From Seohaeicola saemankumensis (GTDB lineage Bacteria; Pseudomonadota; Alphaproteobacteria; Rhodobacterales; Rhodobacteraceae), in the NCBI RefSeq assembly GCF_020171285.1, contig NZ_JAIUZI010000011.1, positions 170,009-234,008 of the forward strand: a stretch of DNA of 64,000 nt, read 5' to 3'. The notes under the pieces were generated by a model. The model saw only the letters and a list, made by a program, of their open reading frames with translations, searched no databases and was not told the DNA's origin. Of the stretch, positions 16,584-27,962 are shown in pieces; the first letter of the stretch is position 1; every line of letters starts with the position of its first letter. A program made the translations under genes and the position numbers.

Positions 16584-17730
16584 GACGATACACTCGGGGA
16601 TTGCTCTGCGATTAAACCTGTTGCTTGCCGCGATCTTGTCAACCGTCATGGCGTTTTGCGCGGGTTCGGCTGTCCGCGCGCATGAAGTGACGCCCACCAT
16701 TGCGGATTTGCAGGTCACCGAGGGGCGGCTGGAGTTGCGGGTGCGGATCAATATCGAAGCCTTTGTGGCCGGTATCGATCTGGACGGGATGTCCGACACC
16801 AACGAGTCGGAGAAGTCGGGTGCCTATGACGACCTGCGCGCGCTGACACCCGAAGAGCTGGCGCCCATGGTACGGACTTTTGCGCAAGACTGGCTGCCGA
16901 AGTTTCGGGTCGAGGCCGGTGCGTCGGTGACATTGAAGCTGGAGGCGCTGGATATCCCGCCGGTGGGGAACGCCGAACTGCCGCGCGCCTCGGCGCTGAC
17001 GATCATTGGCGAGGTGGCGCCGGGCGCGCGCTTTGTGACGCTGTACTGGCCCGATGGCGGCGGTGCGCTGGTGCTGCGCCAGCAGGGGGTCGAGGATCCC
17101 TACACAGGCTACATCGAGGGTGGCACCCTGACGCCACCGATCGCGTTGGCGGGCGGCGTGTCGCGCAGTGGCTGGTCGGTGTTCACCGGATATATACCGG
17201 TGGGGTTCGATCACATTCTGCCCAAGGGGCTGGACCATATCCTGTTCGTGCTGGGCCTGTTTTTTCTCAGCACCCGGCTCAAACCGCTGATCTGGCAGAT
17301 CAGCGCCTTTACGCTGGCCCATACGGTGACGCTTGCGGCGGGGGCCTTGGGCTGGGTCAGCGTGCCGGCATCGCTGGTCGAGCCGCTGATCGCCGCCTCG
17401 ATTGTTTTTGTCGCCGTCGAGAACGTGTTCTCTAGCGGGTTGACCCCGTGGAGACCGCTGGTGGTGTTCTGCTTCGGCTTGTTGCATGGGTTGGGCTTTG
17501 CCAGCGTTCTGGGCGAGTTCGGCCTGCCGGAGGGACAATTCATTCCGGCGTTGCTGGGTTTCAACATCGGGGTCGAAATCGGTCAGCTGACGGTTATCGC
17601 CGTGGCCTTCCTGACCGTTGGGCTGTGGTTCGGCCGCAAGCCCTGGTACCGGGGCGCAATTGCTGTTCCTGCCTCGGTGGTGATCGCGCTGATTGGAGCC
17701 TGGTGGTTCGTGGAGCGTGTTTTCCTTTGA
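16582..17730 (+). CDS. HupE/UreJ-family membrane protein
   Basis: A 382-residue protein with a signal-like N-terminus ending AVRA-HEVTP, a periplasmic domain of about 170 residues, and a C-terminal block of six hydrophobic segments. The membrane part starts FDHILPKGLDHILFVLGLFF and contains His-rich elements (AFTLAHTVTLA, LLHGLGFASVLGEFG) typical of the HupE/UreJ_2 family, thought to move nickel or cobalt. A GAGGG site precedes the ATG. The start overlaps the divergent DUF4198-like gene. Both mature proteins would begin with His-Glu. Transport of a divalent metal is inference from the family. Confidence 0.85.
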   Translation: MTIHSGIALRLNLLLAAILSTVMAFCAGSAVRAHEVTPTIADLQVTEGRLELRVRINIEAFVAGIDLDGMSDTNESEKSGAYDDLRALTPEELAPMVRTFAQDWLPKFRVEAGASVTLKLEALDIPPVGNAELPRASALTIIGEVAPGARFVTLYWPDGGGALVLRQQGVEDPYTGYIEGGTLTPPIALAGGVSRSGWSVFTGYIPVGFDHILPKGLDHILFVLGLFFLSTRLKPLIWQISAFTLAHTVTLAAGALGWVSVPASLVEPLIAASIVFVAVENVFSSGLTPWRPLVVFCFGLLHGLGFASVLGEFGLPEGQFIPALLGFNIGVEIGQLTVIAVAFLTVGLWFGRKPWYRGAIAVPASVVIALIGAWWFVERVFL

Positions 17731-17812
17731 CCGACCCCGGATCGGTTCGCTTGCGGTTTGAGCCTGTTGCGGGCACCTTTGTGGCATTTGGTAGTTTTGG
17801 GGTGGCACGACG

Positions 17813-18373
17813 ATGAGGCCCAGAGCGGGTCACTGGCTAATCGCTGTTTTGATGCTCGTGACCTTGCAGGGCTGCGACGGGGAACTGATGTTCGCCGAGC
17901 ACCAGCATTCGGTCAGGGCCACCGGTATCGTGCGTTCCGTCGACCGGGATGCGCGCCGGATCAAGGTGCAGGTCTATCTGCGCGAGATCACGCTGAAGGT
18001 GTCCGAGGATATCGACGTTTTCGACAGGATTGAGGTCGGTGACAGGATCCCGTTCCGTTACCGGTATGCGACCACGGTTCAGCAGCTGCCGGATGACGCC
18101 GATCTGGAGCCGCTGGATACCAAGCTGAAGTTATCCGGCCCGACCGATAACCGTCCGGGCAACGCCCTGGTTCTGGTACGTCGGATCACCGCCGAATTCG
18201 TGGATTTCGACCATCGCAGCAAGCTGACCACCTTTCGCCGGTCGGACGGCAGCTATGCGGTGTTTCTGGCCTCGGGGACTTTTCAGGCCTTTGTCGCCGG
18301 CCTGGCGCGGGGGGACCGGGTCGAACTGGTGATCGAAGAGGCGATTGCGGTGCTGCTAGAGCCGAAACAATGA
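17813..18373 (+). CDS. Lipoprotein of unknown function
   Basis: A 186-residue predicted lipoprotein: a short signal sequence with lipobox LQGC, Cys at about residue 21. The mature protein looks like two related beta-rich halves. The first (ATGIVRSVDRDARRIKVQVY followed by ...DRIEVGDRIPFRY) and second (ITAEFVDFDHRSKLTTFRRS followed by ...GLARGDRVELVIEE) share the plan of strand, D-rich turn, strand, and a GDR turn. I do not recognise a family. It follows the HupE/UreJ-like gene by 82 bp on the same strand and may be co-expressed with it. It converges with thiE, 11 bp away. Confidence 0.7.
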   Translation: MRPRAGHWLIAVLMLVTLQGCDGELMFAEHQHSVRATGIVRSVDRDARRIKVQVYLREITLKVSEDIDVFDRIEVGDRIPFRYRYATTVQQLPDDADLEPLDTKLKLSGPTDNRPGNALVLVRRITAEFVDFDHRSKLTTFRRSDGSYAVFLASGTFQAFVAGLARGDRVELVIEEAIAVLLEPKQ

Positions 18374-18384
18374 GATGCGCGGGG

Positions 18385-19005
18385 TCAGCGCAGGGCGGCG
18401 GTCAGGGTTTGAAGCTGTGCCAGCGGGTCGTCGGCTGACCAGATTTCCTCGCCGATGCCAAAGAAGTCCGTATGCGGGGCAAGGCTGGCGACCAGATCGG
18501 GGGTCAGGCCACCCTCGGCGACAACGGGGACCTCGATCATCTGGGACCACCATTCGAACAGGTCGAGAGGAGCTGCGGTGCCGTCGCCGAGCGCGGACGT
18601 GCCGACGGGGCCAAAGCTGACGTAGTCCGCGCCGGCTTCGCCCGCCGTCATGCCGTCGTGTCGCGAACTGGCACAGAAACTGCCGACCACGGCATCCGGA
18701 CCCAGCGCCTTGCGGGCATCGCGGACCGACCGGGCGGCATCGCTGAGGTGGACACCGTCGAGGCCAAGCCGTTCGGCCAGCAAAACGTGGTCCGAGATCA
18801 CCAGAGCGATGTCGCGCTCATGCGCCACGGCGCGCACCGCGTCGGCGGCGCGGGCCACTGTGTCTTCGTCGCGGGTGGACAGGGACAGGCGCAGGCAGGC
18901 GATCTCGGCGCTGTCGAGAACACGGGCCAAACGGTCGGGAAAGCTGCCGAGTTCAAAGCTGGGCGGAGTGATGAGATAGAGCTGTGGCTGTTCGGGGGCG
19001 TCCAT
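18385..19005 (-). CDS. thiE: Thiamine-phosphate synthase family protein
   Basis: A 206-residue TIM-barrel protein. The family pattern is recognisable: YLITPP at the N-terminus, LVISDHVLLAERLGLDGVHLSD (pyrophosphate/thiazole binding region), SFCASSRHDGMTAGEAGADYVSFGPVGTS and VVAEGGLTPD. ThiE joins the pyrimidine and thiazole halves of thiamine. The gene stands alone rather than in a thi operon, and no TPP riboswitch is visible upstream, so it may be a second copy or a TenI-like paralogue. I keep thiE with that reservation. Confidence 0.78.
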   Translation of the reverse strand: MDAPEQPQLYLITPPSFELGSFPDRLARVLDSAEIACLRLSLSTRDEDTVARAADAVRAVAHERDIALVISDHVLLAERLGLDGVHLSDAARSVRDARKALGPDAVVGSFCASSRHDGMTAGEAGADYVSFGPVGTSALGDGTAAPLDLFEWWSQMIEVPVVAEGGLTPDLVASLAPHTDFFGIGEEIWSADDPLAQLQTLTAALR

Positions 19006-19101
19006 GGGCGGATCCTGTCGCTGAATTCAGGGTGGTTTAGCGGATTGGCGCGGGGAAGCAAACGGGAATGCGGAAGAAGACTGGCAAGGCCGGATCACAG
19101 A

Positions 19102-19237
19102 GGGGGCGCTGCCCCCGCCGCCCGCCGGGCGGCCCCCCCGGAGTATTTTACAAAGAGATGAGTGGACGCGCGACCGCAGCGCGTGGGTTTACCCGCGCGC
19201 TGCCCGGCCCAACTGGTCGCGTGGCATCGAAGATGCC
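19102..19237 (+). repeat. Dispersed structured repeat, copy 3
   Basis: A full-length copy of about 136 bp upstream of trmJ. It contains the GGGGGC-GCT-GCCCCC hairpin, a GCCGCCC-GCC-GGGCGGC hairpin, GGAGTATTTTACAAAGAGATGA, the GCGTGGGT-TT-ACCCGCGC hairpin and a closing GGCATC-GAA-GATGCC hairpin. Loop bases differ from copy 1 while the stems remain paired. Confidence 0.87.
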
Positions 19238-19340
19238 GCGGGAGCGGGCGGGAGCCGTCAGCAGGCGACCGGGCGGGGCTGGGTGCTTGCCCCCCGGGCG
19301 CAGGGGGATTAGAGGGGGCGGATCAATCTGAGAGGACGAA

Positions 19341-20087
19341 ATGCCGAGCGATTTTCCGCAGCCTGCCTTTATCCTGGTGCGCCCGCAGATGGGGGAGAAT
19401 ATCGGAGCGGCGGCGCGCGCGATGTGGAATTTCGGGCTGGACCGGATGCGGATCGTGGCGCCGCGCGATGGCTGGCCCAACCCCAAGGCGGTGGCGATGT
19501 CTTCGGGGGCGGGGCGGCTTTTGGACGAGGCGCAGCTGCACGACGATCTGGCGGGGGCCGTGGGGGATTGCACCTTTGTTATGGCCACGACGGCGCGGCC
19601 TCGCGGACTGACGAAACCGGTTCTCAGCCCCGAGCGCGCGATGCAATTGGCGGCGGAGAAGATCGCGGGCGGCGAACGGGTCGCCGTGATGTTCGGGCCC
19701 GAGCGGGCCGGGTTGGAAAACGAGGACATCGCGCGGGCCAACGCGATCATCTCGGTGCCGGTGAACCCCGAGTTCGCCTCGCTCAATCTTGCCCAATGCG
19801 TGCTGCTGACCGCCTATGAGTGGCGGCGGCAGGTTGGTGAGGTGTCCCACGAGGTCACCGACATCGGCAAGTCCGATTGGGCGACGGGGCTGGAGATGGA
19901 AAAACTGGCCTCGCATTACGAGGACCGGCTGGAGGAGGCCGGGTTCTTCTTTCCGCCGGAGAAGGCGGAAGGCATGAAAGTCAACCTGCGCAACCTGTGG
20001 AGCCGGATGCGGATGACACGCGCGGACGTTCAGATGCTGCACGGTGTGATGCGGCAGATGGTCCGCTGGAAAGAACGCGGCGAATGA
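19341..20087 (+). CDS. trmJ: tRNA (cytidine/uridine-2'-O)-methyltransferase TrmJ
   Basis: A 248-residue SPOUT-superfamily methyltransferase that 2'-O-methylates tRNA position 32. The SAM-binding knot motifs are present: RPQMGENIGAAARAMWNFGL near the N-terminus, VAVMFGPERAGLENEDI in the middle and ISVPVNPEFASLNLAQCV. It has the C-terminal extension typical of TrmJ (about residues 170-248). The ATG at 19341 follows a GAGGA site. It is about 70 bp upstream of ctaA on the same strand, probably in one transcript with ctaA and the M32 carboxypeptidase. Confidence 0.92.
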   Translation: MPSDFPQPAFILVRPQMGENIGAAARAMWNFGLDRMRIVAPRDGWPNPKAVAMSSGAGRLLDEAQLHDDLAGAVGDCTFVMATTARPRGLTKPVLSPERAMQLAAEKIAGGERVAVMFGPERAGLENEDIARANAIISVPVNPEFASLNLAQCVLLTAYEWRRQVGEVSHEVTDIGKSDWATGLEMEKLASHYEDRLEEAGFFFPPEKAEGMKVNLRNLWSRMRMTRADVQMLHGVMRQMVRWKERGE

Positions 20088-20157
20088 CCCCGCCAGCAGG
20101 CTGGACGCGGGCCCGGCCCGGGCCTAGCTTGCGGGGAAACAAGGACATGAGGATCGC

Positions 20158-21312
20158 ATGAGCAGCAAGCGCAGCATCTTTGAAGACGTAGCAACGGATG
20201 AACCCGAACGCCCGGTGCCGCAGCCGGGGCTGATCGACCGGGGCCGGGGCGGCGCGCGGCGCGGCATTCGCGCCTGGCTGATGATCCTGTTTGCGCTGGT
20301 GGTGGCGATGATCGTGGTCGGCGGCATGACCCGGCTGACCGACAGCGGGCTGTCGATCACCGAATGGCGCCCGGTGACCGGGGCGATCCCGCCGCTGAGC
20401 GAGGCCGACTGGCAGGCGGAATTCGACAAGTACAAGCAGATCGACCAGTGGCGGATCGAGAACCAGTGGATGGAGCTGGCCGATTTCAAGACGATCTACT
20501 GGTGGGAATGGGGCCATCGGCAGCTGGGCCGGGTCATCGGGCTGGTCTGGGCGCTGGGGTTCCTGGGGTTCCTGGTGGCGCGCCGGATCCCGCCCGGCTG
20601 GACCGGGCGGCTGGTGATCCCGGGCGCGCTTGGCGGCGTGCAGGGGGCGATCGGCTGGTGGATGGTGGCCTCGGGCGTGACCCAGGGCGAGGGGATGACC
20701 TCGGTTGCCTCTTACCGGCTGGCGGTGCATCTGGGGCTGGCCTTTGTCATCCTGGGCGTTATCGCCTGGTACGTGTTTCAGCTGGGCCGGCCCGAGCGCG
20801 AGCTGATGCAGGCGCGCCGCGCCAAGGAGGCGAAGCTGTTTGGCTTGGCGACCGGCTGGCTGCATTTTGCGTTCCTGCAAATCCTGCTGGGGGCGCTGGT
20901 GGCCGGGATCGACGCCGGGCGCGGCTATAGCGACTGGCCGCTGATGGCCGGGCAGATCATCCCGCCCGATCCGTTCCTGTTTGAGCCGGCCTGGCGGAAT
21001 TTCTTTGAAAACCCGGGGCTTGTGCAGTTCATCCACCGGGTGGCGGGCTATCTGCTGCTGATCTTTGGCATTGTTGTCTGGCTGCGCGGGCGACGCAGCG
21101 CGCATGGTCACACGCGGCTCGCCTTTAGCGCGGCCTTTGCGGCGCTGCTGGTGCAGACCGCGCTGGGGATTGTCACCGTTCTGTACAGCGCGCCTTGGCA
21201 GGCGGCGATCCTGCATCAGCTGATGGCGGTTGTGGTCTGGGTGCTGATCCTGCGGGCGCGGTTCCTGGCGGGGTATCCAATTGCAACATCCGTGCGAGGA
21301 GCAGGAGCATGA
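20158..21312 (+). CDS. ctaA: Heme A synthase (COX15 type)
   Basis: A 384-residue inner-membrane enzyme that oxidises heme O to heme A for aa3-type cytochrome oxidase. Eight hydrophobic segments are present. Conserved heme-ligand and family motifs include GGMTRLTDSGLSITEWRPV with GAIPP, EFDKYKQIDQW, FKTIYWWEWGHRQLGR (His in GHRQ), AVHLGLAF, and in the C-terminal half FIHRVAGYLL and LHQLMA. A long N-terminal cytoplasmic tail precedes TM1. The ATG at 20158 follows a GAGGA site. The stop overlaps the M32 carboxypeptidase start (ATGA). Confidence 0.95.
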   Translation: MSSKRSIFEDVATDEPERPVPQPGLIDRGRGGARRGIRAWLMILFALVVAMIVVGGMTRLTDSGLSITEWRPVTGAIPPLSEADWQAEFDKYKQIDQWRIENQWMELADFKTIYWWEWGHRQLGRVIGLVWALGFLGFLVARRIPPGWTGRLVIPGALGGVQGAIGWWMVASGVTQGEGMTSVASYRLAVHLGLAFVILGVIAWYVFQLGRPERELMQARRAKEAKLFGLATGWLHFAFLQILLGALVAGIDAGRGYSDWPLMAGQIIPPDPFLFEPAWRNFFENPGLVQFIHRVAGYLLLIFGIVVWLRGRRSAHGHTRLAFSAAFAALLVQTALGIVTVLYSAPWQAAILHQLMAVVVWVLILRARFLAGYPIATSVRGAGA

Positions 21313-22778
21313 CGGCATTTGACGAGTTGATGGCCTATCAGCGCGAGACCAGCGCGCTGGGGCAGATTGCCGGGCGGCTGGGCTGGGACCAGGAAACGGT
21401 GATGCCGCGCGGCGCGGCGGCGCAGCGCGGGGCCGAGATGGCGGCGATCGAGGCGGTGTTGCATGCGCGCAAGTCCGATCCGCGGGTTGGCGACTGGCTG
21501 GCGGCGGCCGAGGCGCCGGATGCGGCGGGGCGGGCGCAGCTGCGCGAGATCCGGCGGGCATTTGACCGGGCGGGAAAGGTGCCGGCGGATCTGGCCAAGC
21601 GGATTGCCCAGGTCACATCCGAGGCGCAGGGCAAATGGGCAGCGGCGCGGGCCGACGAGGACGTCGCGGCGTTTCTGCCGGTGCTGGATGAGGTTGTCCG
21701 CCTGAAGCGCGAGGAAGGTGCGGCGCTGGCCGGCGATGGTGTCCTCTATGACGCCATGCTGGAGGATTATGAGCCGGGCACCACCGGCGCGCAGATCGCG
21801 GCGATTTTTGACGCGATGCGGCCCCGGCTGGTGGCGCTGCGGGCGGCGATCCTGGAGCGGCCGATGCCGGCCGGGGTCAGCGGCGAGTTCGACGAGGCGG
21901 CGCAGATGGCGCTGTCGCGCAAGATGGCCGAGACCTTTGGCTATGACCTGAACCGGGGCCGGGTCGACAAGGCGGTGCATCCGTTCAGTTCCGGCAGCGG
22001 GTCGGACGTGCGGATCACCACACGGACCAGCACCACCGATCCGTTCAACTGCATCTATTCGACCATCCACGAGGTTGGCCACGCGGCTTATGAGCAGGGG
22101 ATCGACGATGCCTTTGCTCTGACGCCGCTGGGGCGCGGCGTGTCGATGGGGGTGCATGAAAGCCAGAGCCGGATCTACGAGAACCAGCTGGGGCGCGGGC
22201 GCGCCTTCACCGGCTGGCTGTATGGGCAGATGATCGATGCGTTTGGCGATTTTGGAATCGCCGATGCCGATGCGTTTTTTGCCGCCGTGAACCGGGTGCA
22301 GAACGGCTATATCCGCACCGAGGCGGACGAGGTGCAGTATAACCTGCACATCATGCTGCGGTTCGACCTGGAACGCGCGCTGATGGCCGGGGACCTGCAG
22401 GTCGCCGACCTGGAGGTGGCGTGGAACGACCGGTTCAAGGCCGATTTCGGTTATGCGGTGGACCGGCCGTCGAACGGCTGTTTGCAGGATGTGCATTGGT
22501 CGGTGGGGCTGTTTGGCTATTTCCCGACCTACAGCCTGGGCAATGTCTATGCCGGGTGCCTCTACGAGGCGTTGCAGGCGGCGGTGCCGGGGTTGCAGGC
22601 GCAACTGGCCGAGGGCGATACCAGCGGTGCAACCGGCTGGCTGCGCGAGAACCTGCAGCAGCACGGCGGGCTGTACCTGCCTCGCGAGGTGATCGAGCGG
22701 GCCAGCGGCATGGTACCAAGCGAGGCGCCGTTGCTGGCCTATCTGGAGGCGAAATTCGGGGCGCTTTACGGGCTGTAG
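21309..22778 (+). CDS. Carboxypeptidase M32 (Taq family)
   Basis: A 489-residue zinc metallocarboxypeptidase. The HExxH zinc motif reads HEVGHAAYEQG, followed at the usual distance by the third ligand region GVHESQSRIYEN; the family segments DVRITTRTSTTDPFNCIYSTIHE and DVHWSVGLFGYFPTYSLGNVYAGCLYEA are present, and the length is normal. I chose the ATG at 21309 (MTAFDELMAYQRE), which overlaps the ctaA stop; a longer in-frame reading would run inside ctaA. It is probably a cytoplasmic broad-specificity peptidase. The linkage to heme A synthesis is positional only. Confidence 0.93.
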   Translation: MTAFDELMAYQRETSALGQIAGRLGWDQETVMPRGAAAQRGAEMAAIEAVLHARKSDPRVGDWLAAAEAPDAAGRAQLREIRRAFDRAGKVPADLAKRIAQVTSEAQGKWAAARADEDVAAFLPVLDEVVRLKREEGAALAGDGVLYDAMLEDYEPGTTGAQIAAIFDAMRPRLVALRAAILERPMPAGVSGEFDEAAQMALSRKMAETFGYDLNRGRVDKAVHPFSSGSGSDVRITTRTSTTDPFNCIYSTIHEVGHAAYEQGIDDAFALTPLGRGVSMGVHESQSRIYENQLGRGRAFTGWLYGQMIDAFGDFGIADADAFFAAVNRVQNGYIRTEADEVQYNLHIMLRFDLERALMAGDLQVADLEVAWNDRFKADFGYAVDRPSNGCLQDVHWSVGLFGYFPTYSLGNVYAGCLYEALQAAVPGLQAQLAEGDTSGATGWLRENLQQHGGLYLPREVIERASGMVPSEAPLLAYLEAKFGALYGL

Positions 22779-22871
22779 GAATGCGGCGTCGGTGCGGCCG
22801 GACCGCCATGCCGGCGCCACAATCCTGTGCCAAGCTACCCGTCCACGGGGGTGGAACGGGAGGATGTACCG

Positions 22872-22934
22872 ATGCGGGCGTTTGCAATGATGCTGCTGTT
22901 TTTCGGGTTTGTCATCGGGCCGGCCATGGTCTGA
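22872..22934 (+). CDS. Possible 20-residue hydrophobic peptide
   Basis: MRAFAMMLLFFGFVIGPAMV begins at an ATG preceded by a GGGAGG site at an 8-base spacing. The sequence is one short hydrophobic segment. A terminator follows about 60 bp later. Nothing else codes in 22779-23041. It could be a real membrane micropeptide or a chance match; there is no second copy here to compare it with. Confidence 0.3.
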   Translation: MRAFAMMLLFFGFVIGPAMV

Positions 22935-22991
22935 CAGTCAGTTCTGCGGCGGGTTAAGTTAAAGCCGCAACACCATGTTCTGAAATTGGAA

Positions 22992-23025
22992 ATGCGCCGC
23001 GCGATCCCTCGCACGGCGCATTTTT
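22992..23025. terminator. Hairpin terminator between the M32 carboxypeptidase region and gyrA
   Basis: ATGCGCCG pairs with CGGCGCAT, extended by GCGA/TCGC around a TCCC loop (22992-23021), with one internal mismatch. A run of five T follows on the + strand (23021-23025) and a weaker TTT on the - strand, so it can end the rightward transcript well and the gyrA transcript, which stops at 23042, less strongly. Confidence 0.8.
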
Positions 23026-23041
23026 CATGACCCGGTCAGGG

Positions 23042-25786
<2,745 letters not shown>

Positions 25787-25978
25787 GTATCGTGCCCATT
25801 CTTTGTGCAGGGTCTATATGTTGTGTAACTACCTTATCAGACCTAGCATATAGGGTGCAATGGGCCTTTGTTCCAGTCGTTGGCAGCCGCCGTGCGACCC
25901 TGCTAACACACTGTTTTTGTTGAAAAGTAAGATTTTCGGGTGATCATGGAAGGTATCGAGTAAGCCAAGAGGTTGAAA

Positions 25979-26248
25979 ATGACCGCATCCGAGACCGAAC
26001 TGATGCTGAAGGGTTACGGGCTGACTACGGCAGAGTTCTTTTATCACATGCCCGATTATATCCATGTCCTGAACAGCTATGTCTGGCAGGACTACGACCT
26101 GGCCCCGGATCATCCAAAGCTGTTTCAATTCGTGGAATTCTGGCAGCGAGAACTAGACGGGCCGCTGCATTCGGTCCGCTTCACGCACCGCAAGTTACTA
26201 TCGTCCGGCGAATGGCAGAACGTTGTCGGGGAATTCACCCTGCATTGA
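25979..26248 (+). CDS. usg: Usg family protein
   Basis: An 89-residue protein matching the alphaproteobacterial Usg family: MTASETELMLKGYGLTTAEFF, then YHMPDYIHVLNSYVWQDYDL, APDHPKLFQFVEFWQRELDG and PLHSVRFTHRKLL. Molecular function is unknown; older annotation linked it to the tryptophan pathway (trpF). No signal peptide or membrane segment is seen. The ATG at 25979 follows an AAGAGG site, which favours it over the in-frame TTG two codons upstream. It lies between gyrA (divergent) and the metacaspase gene (convergent, 24 bp away). Confidence 0.88.
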   Translation: MTASETELMLKGYGLTTAEFFYHMPDYIHVLNSYVWQDYDLAPDHPKLFQFVEFWQRELDGPLHSVRFTHRKLLSSGEWQNVVGEFTLH

Positions 26249-26272
26249 TCGCGGCTGATTGTCCGAGGCGAG

Positions 26273-27847
26273 TTATCCGCGCCGGGCGTGAACCGCGCAG
26301 GTGTTGGACCCGGACCCGGAATAGCTTTGCCCGTCGGGGGACAAGCGACCGCGGAAGTGATTGGTCAGGCCGGGAAAATATTCGGTCCCGATAATGTCGC
26401 GGCCATTCAGGTAAACCTCGCCGTGGCCCTTGTTTCCCAGATTGTCGGTAATCGAGGACTGGTAGAAATTGTCCCGGATATGGCGGATCGTGACGCGGCC
26501 TGTTGCGGTAATGAACAGCGCGCAACTGGCAGAGTATTTCCATGTGCCAGCCAGTGACAAAGTCGGAGCCGATGGGGTGATAGTACCTTGCGTCGTGGTT
26601 CGCGCGGCGGACTCGGTTGCCTGCGAGGGTTGGGTTGCCGGGCAGACCGTGTCCTCTGTCATTACCGCGTTCAGCGCGGCCTGAGTGCCCAGGTCGCCGT
26701 TTGCAACTGAAGCACCGCTGGCGGTCACGAAGCGCTCGAAGGCGGCGCGCGTGCGCCGTCCGATTACACCATCTGCTGGACCGGCACCGCACCCCAGCGC
26801 ATTCAGCCGGGATTGGGTCTGGCGGATAATCTCTTGAGGGGTCATGGCGGTGACTTCGATGGCGTCCGGCGTCGTTGTCGCGGCAGGGGGCGGGGCATCG
26901 CCGGTTCCCCGCAGTTGCCGGGCCAGCTGCACGGCAAAGGCATCCTCCTGATCGCCGTAGCGGTCAAGAAAGGTGTCATACGCTGCGAAAGTGCCCAGCT
27001 GACGGGCCAGATCGAAATCCTGGCGCATTTGCTCTTGGTCAGATTTGCCCGTCGATGTGGTCGCCGCCGCTGCCTGCGTGAAGAAGAACTGGCCCAGCAA
27101 TTCGTCGTAATAGGCGGGAAACTGGTCATGATTGACCGTTTGGGCAAGATCCCGGACATCGCGGCGCAGTCCGGCCATCAGGCTGCGCAGTTCGAGGCCA
27201 GGTGTTTGCAGGCGTGGCAGGAACAGGCGGGTGAATACGGAATTTTCGCTTGTATCATCCTCCGAGAGACGGTCGAGCGCCAGTTGCCCGGCACCGGCGG
27301 AGAAAATCACGAAGGTGCCCTGAGGGGCCGAGATTCGACCCAGTCCGCGCGCGGTTCCGATGCTGCGGCCGGTCGAAACTGAAAAGGGGTTTTCGCGGCA
27401 GGCGTCGATGACCGCAATCGTCGTGCGCGCACCGGTTGCCCGGACACGGTCGAGCAAGGCGGACAGGGCGATGGATTCCGATTTTATGAAATCACGCTCA
27501 CCCGCCGAAGGGGCGGTGATATCGGTGGGCAGCAGGTAGTTTTCGCCATCGATCTCTACGCCGTGACCGGCAAAGAAGACAAAGGCGGTATCGCCCGGTT
27601 GCAACCGATGGGTAAATTCGGAAATCTGCCGGTTCATGTCGCGCCGGGAGCCATCCAGAAGCGTGGTTATCTCGAACCCCTGTTCCCGCAGCGCGGCTGA
27701 GACCGACAGCGCATCGGCGCGGGCCTTTTGCAGTGTGGGCACGTCATCATAGGTATCATTACCGATGATCAGCCCCAGTCTCTGATCTGCCCGGGCGGAG
27801 AAGGGCAGCAGCAACAAGGCGATGATCAAGGCCATGAAGACAGGCAT
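26273..27847 (-). CDS. Exported metacaspase-like protease with peptidoglycan-binding domain
   Basis: A 524-residue protein. A signal peptide (about residues 1-20, ending SARA) is followed by a caspase/peptidase C14 domain: LIIGNDTYDDVP, the catalytic His95 in FFAGHGVEIDG, and the catalytic Cys150 in VIDACRENPF. After a helical region (about 270-320) and a Pro/Ala/Thr-rich linker come a peptidoglycan-binding type 1 module (about 341-375: IIRQTQSRLNALGCGAGPADG, VIGRRTRAAFERF) and a C-terminal beta domain. The catalytic pair is intact, so protease activity in the periplasm is expected. It follows the radical SAM gene on the same strand. A GGAAGG site precedes the ATG. Confidence 0.9.
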   Translation of the reverse strand: MPVFMALIIALLLLPFSARADQRLGLIIGNDTYDDVPTLQKARADALSVSAALREQGFEITTLLDGSRRDMNRQISEFTHRLQPGDTAFVFFAGHGVEIDGENYLLPTDITAPSAGERDFIKSESIALSALLDRVRATGARTTIAVIDACRENPFSVSTGRSIGTARGLGRISAPQGTFVIFSAGAGQLALDRLSEDDTSENSVFTRLFLPRLQTPGLELRSLMAGLRRDVRDLAQTVNHDQFPAYYDELLGQFFFTQAAAATTSTGKSDQEQMRQDFDLARQLGTFAAYDTFLDRYGDQEDAFAVQLARQLRGTGDAPPPAATTTPDAIEVTAMTPQEIIRQTQSRLNALGCGAGPADGVIGRRTRAAFERFVTASGASVANGDLGTQAALNAVMTEDTVCPATQPSQATESAARTTTQGTITPSAPTLSLAGTWKYSASCALFITATGRVTIRHIRDNFYQSSITDNLGNKGHGEVYLNGRDIIGTEYFPGLTNHFRGRLSPDGQSYSGSGSNTCAVHARRG

Positions 27848-27962
27848 GGGGCAACCTTCCGATAACTTCTATCAATCGGACTATACCCCGGACCTATGGC
27901 GACGGCAGCGAATAAGTTCACATGTCAGGCGGGCACAGGCGTTTCCCTGTGTCAGCGCCATC

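Noticed and set aside
19006..19101. TPP riboswitch upstream of thiE
   Set aside because: No THI-box sequence or matching fold is visible on the - strand in this short gap.
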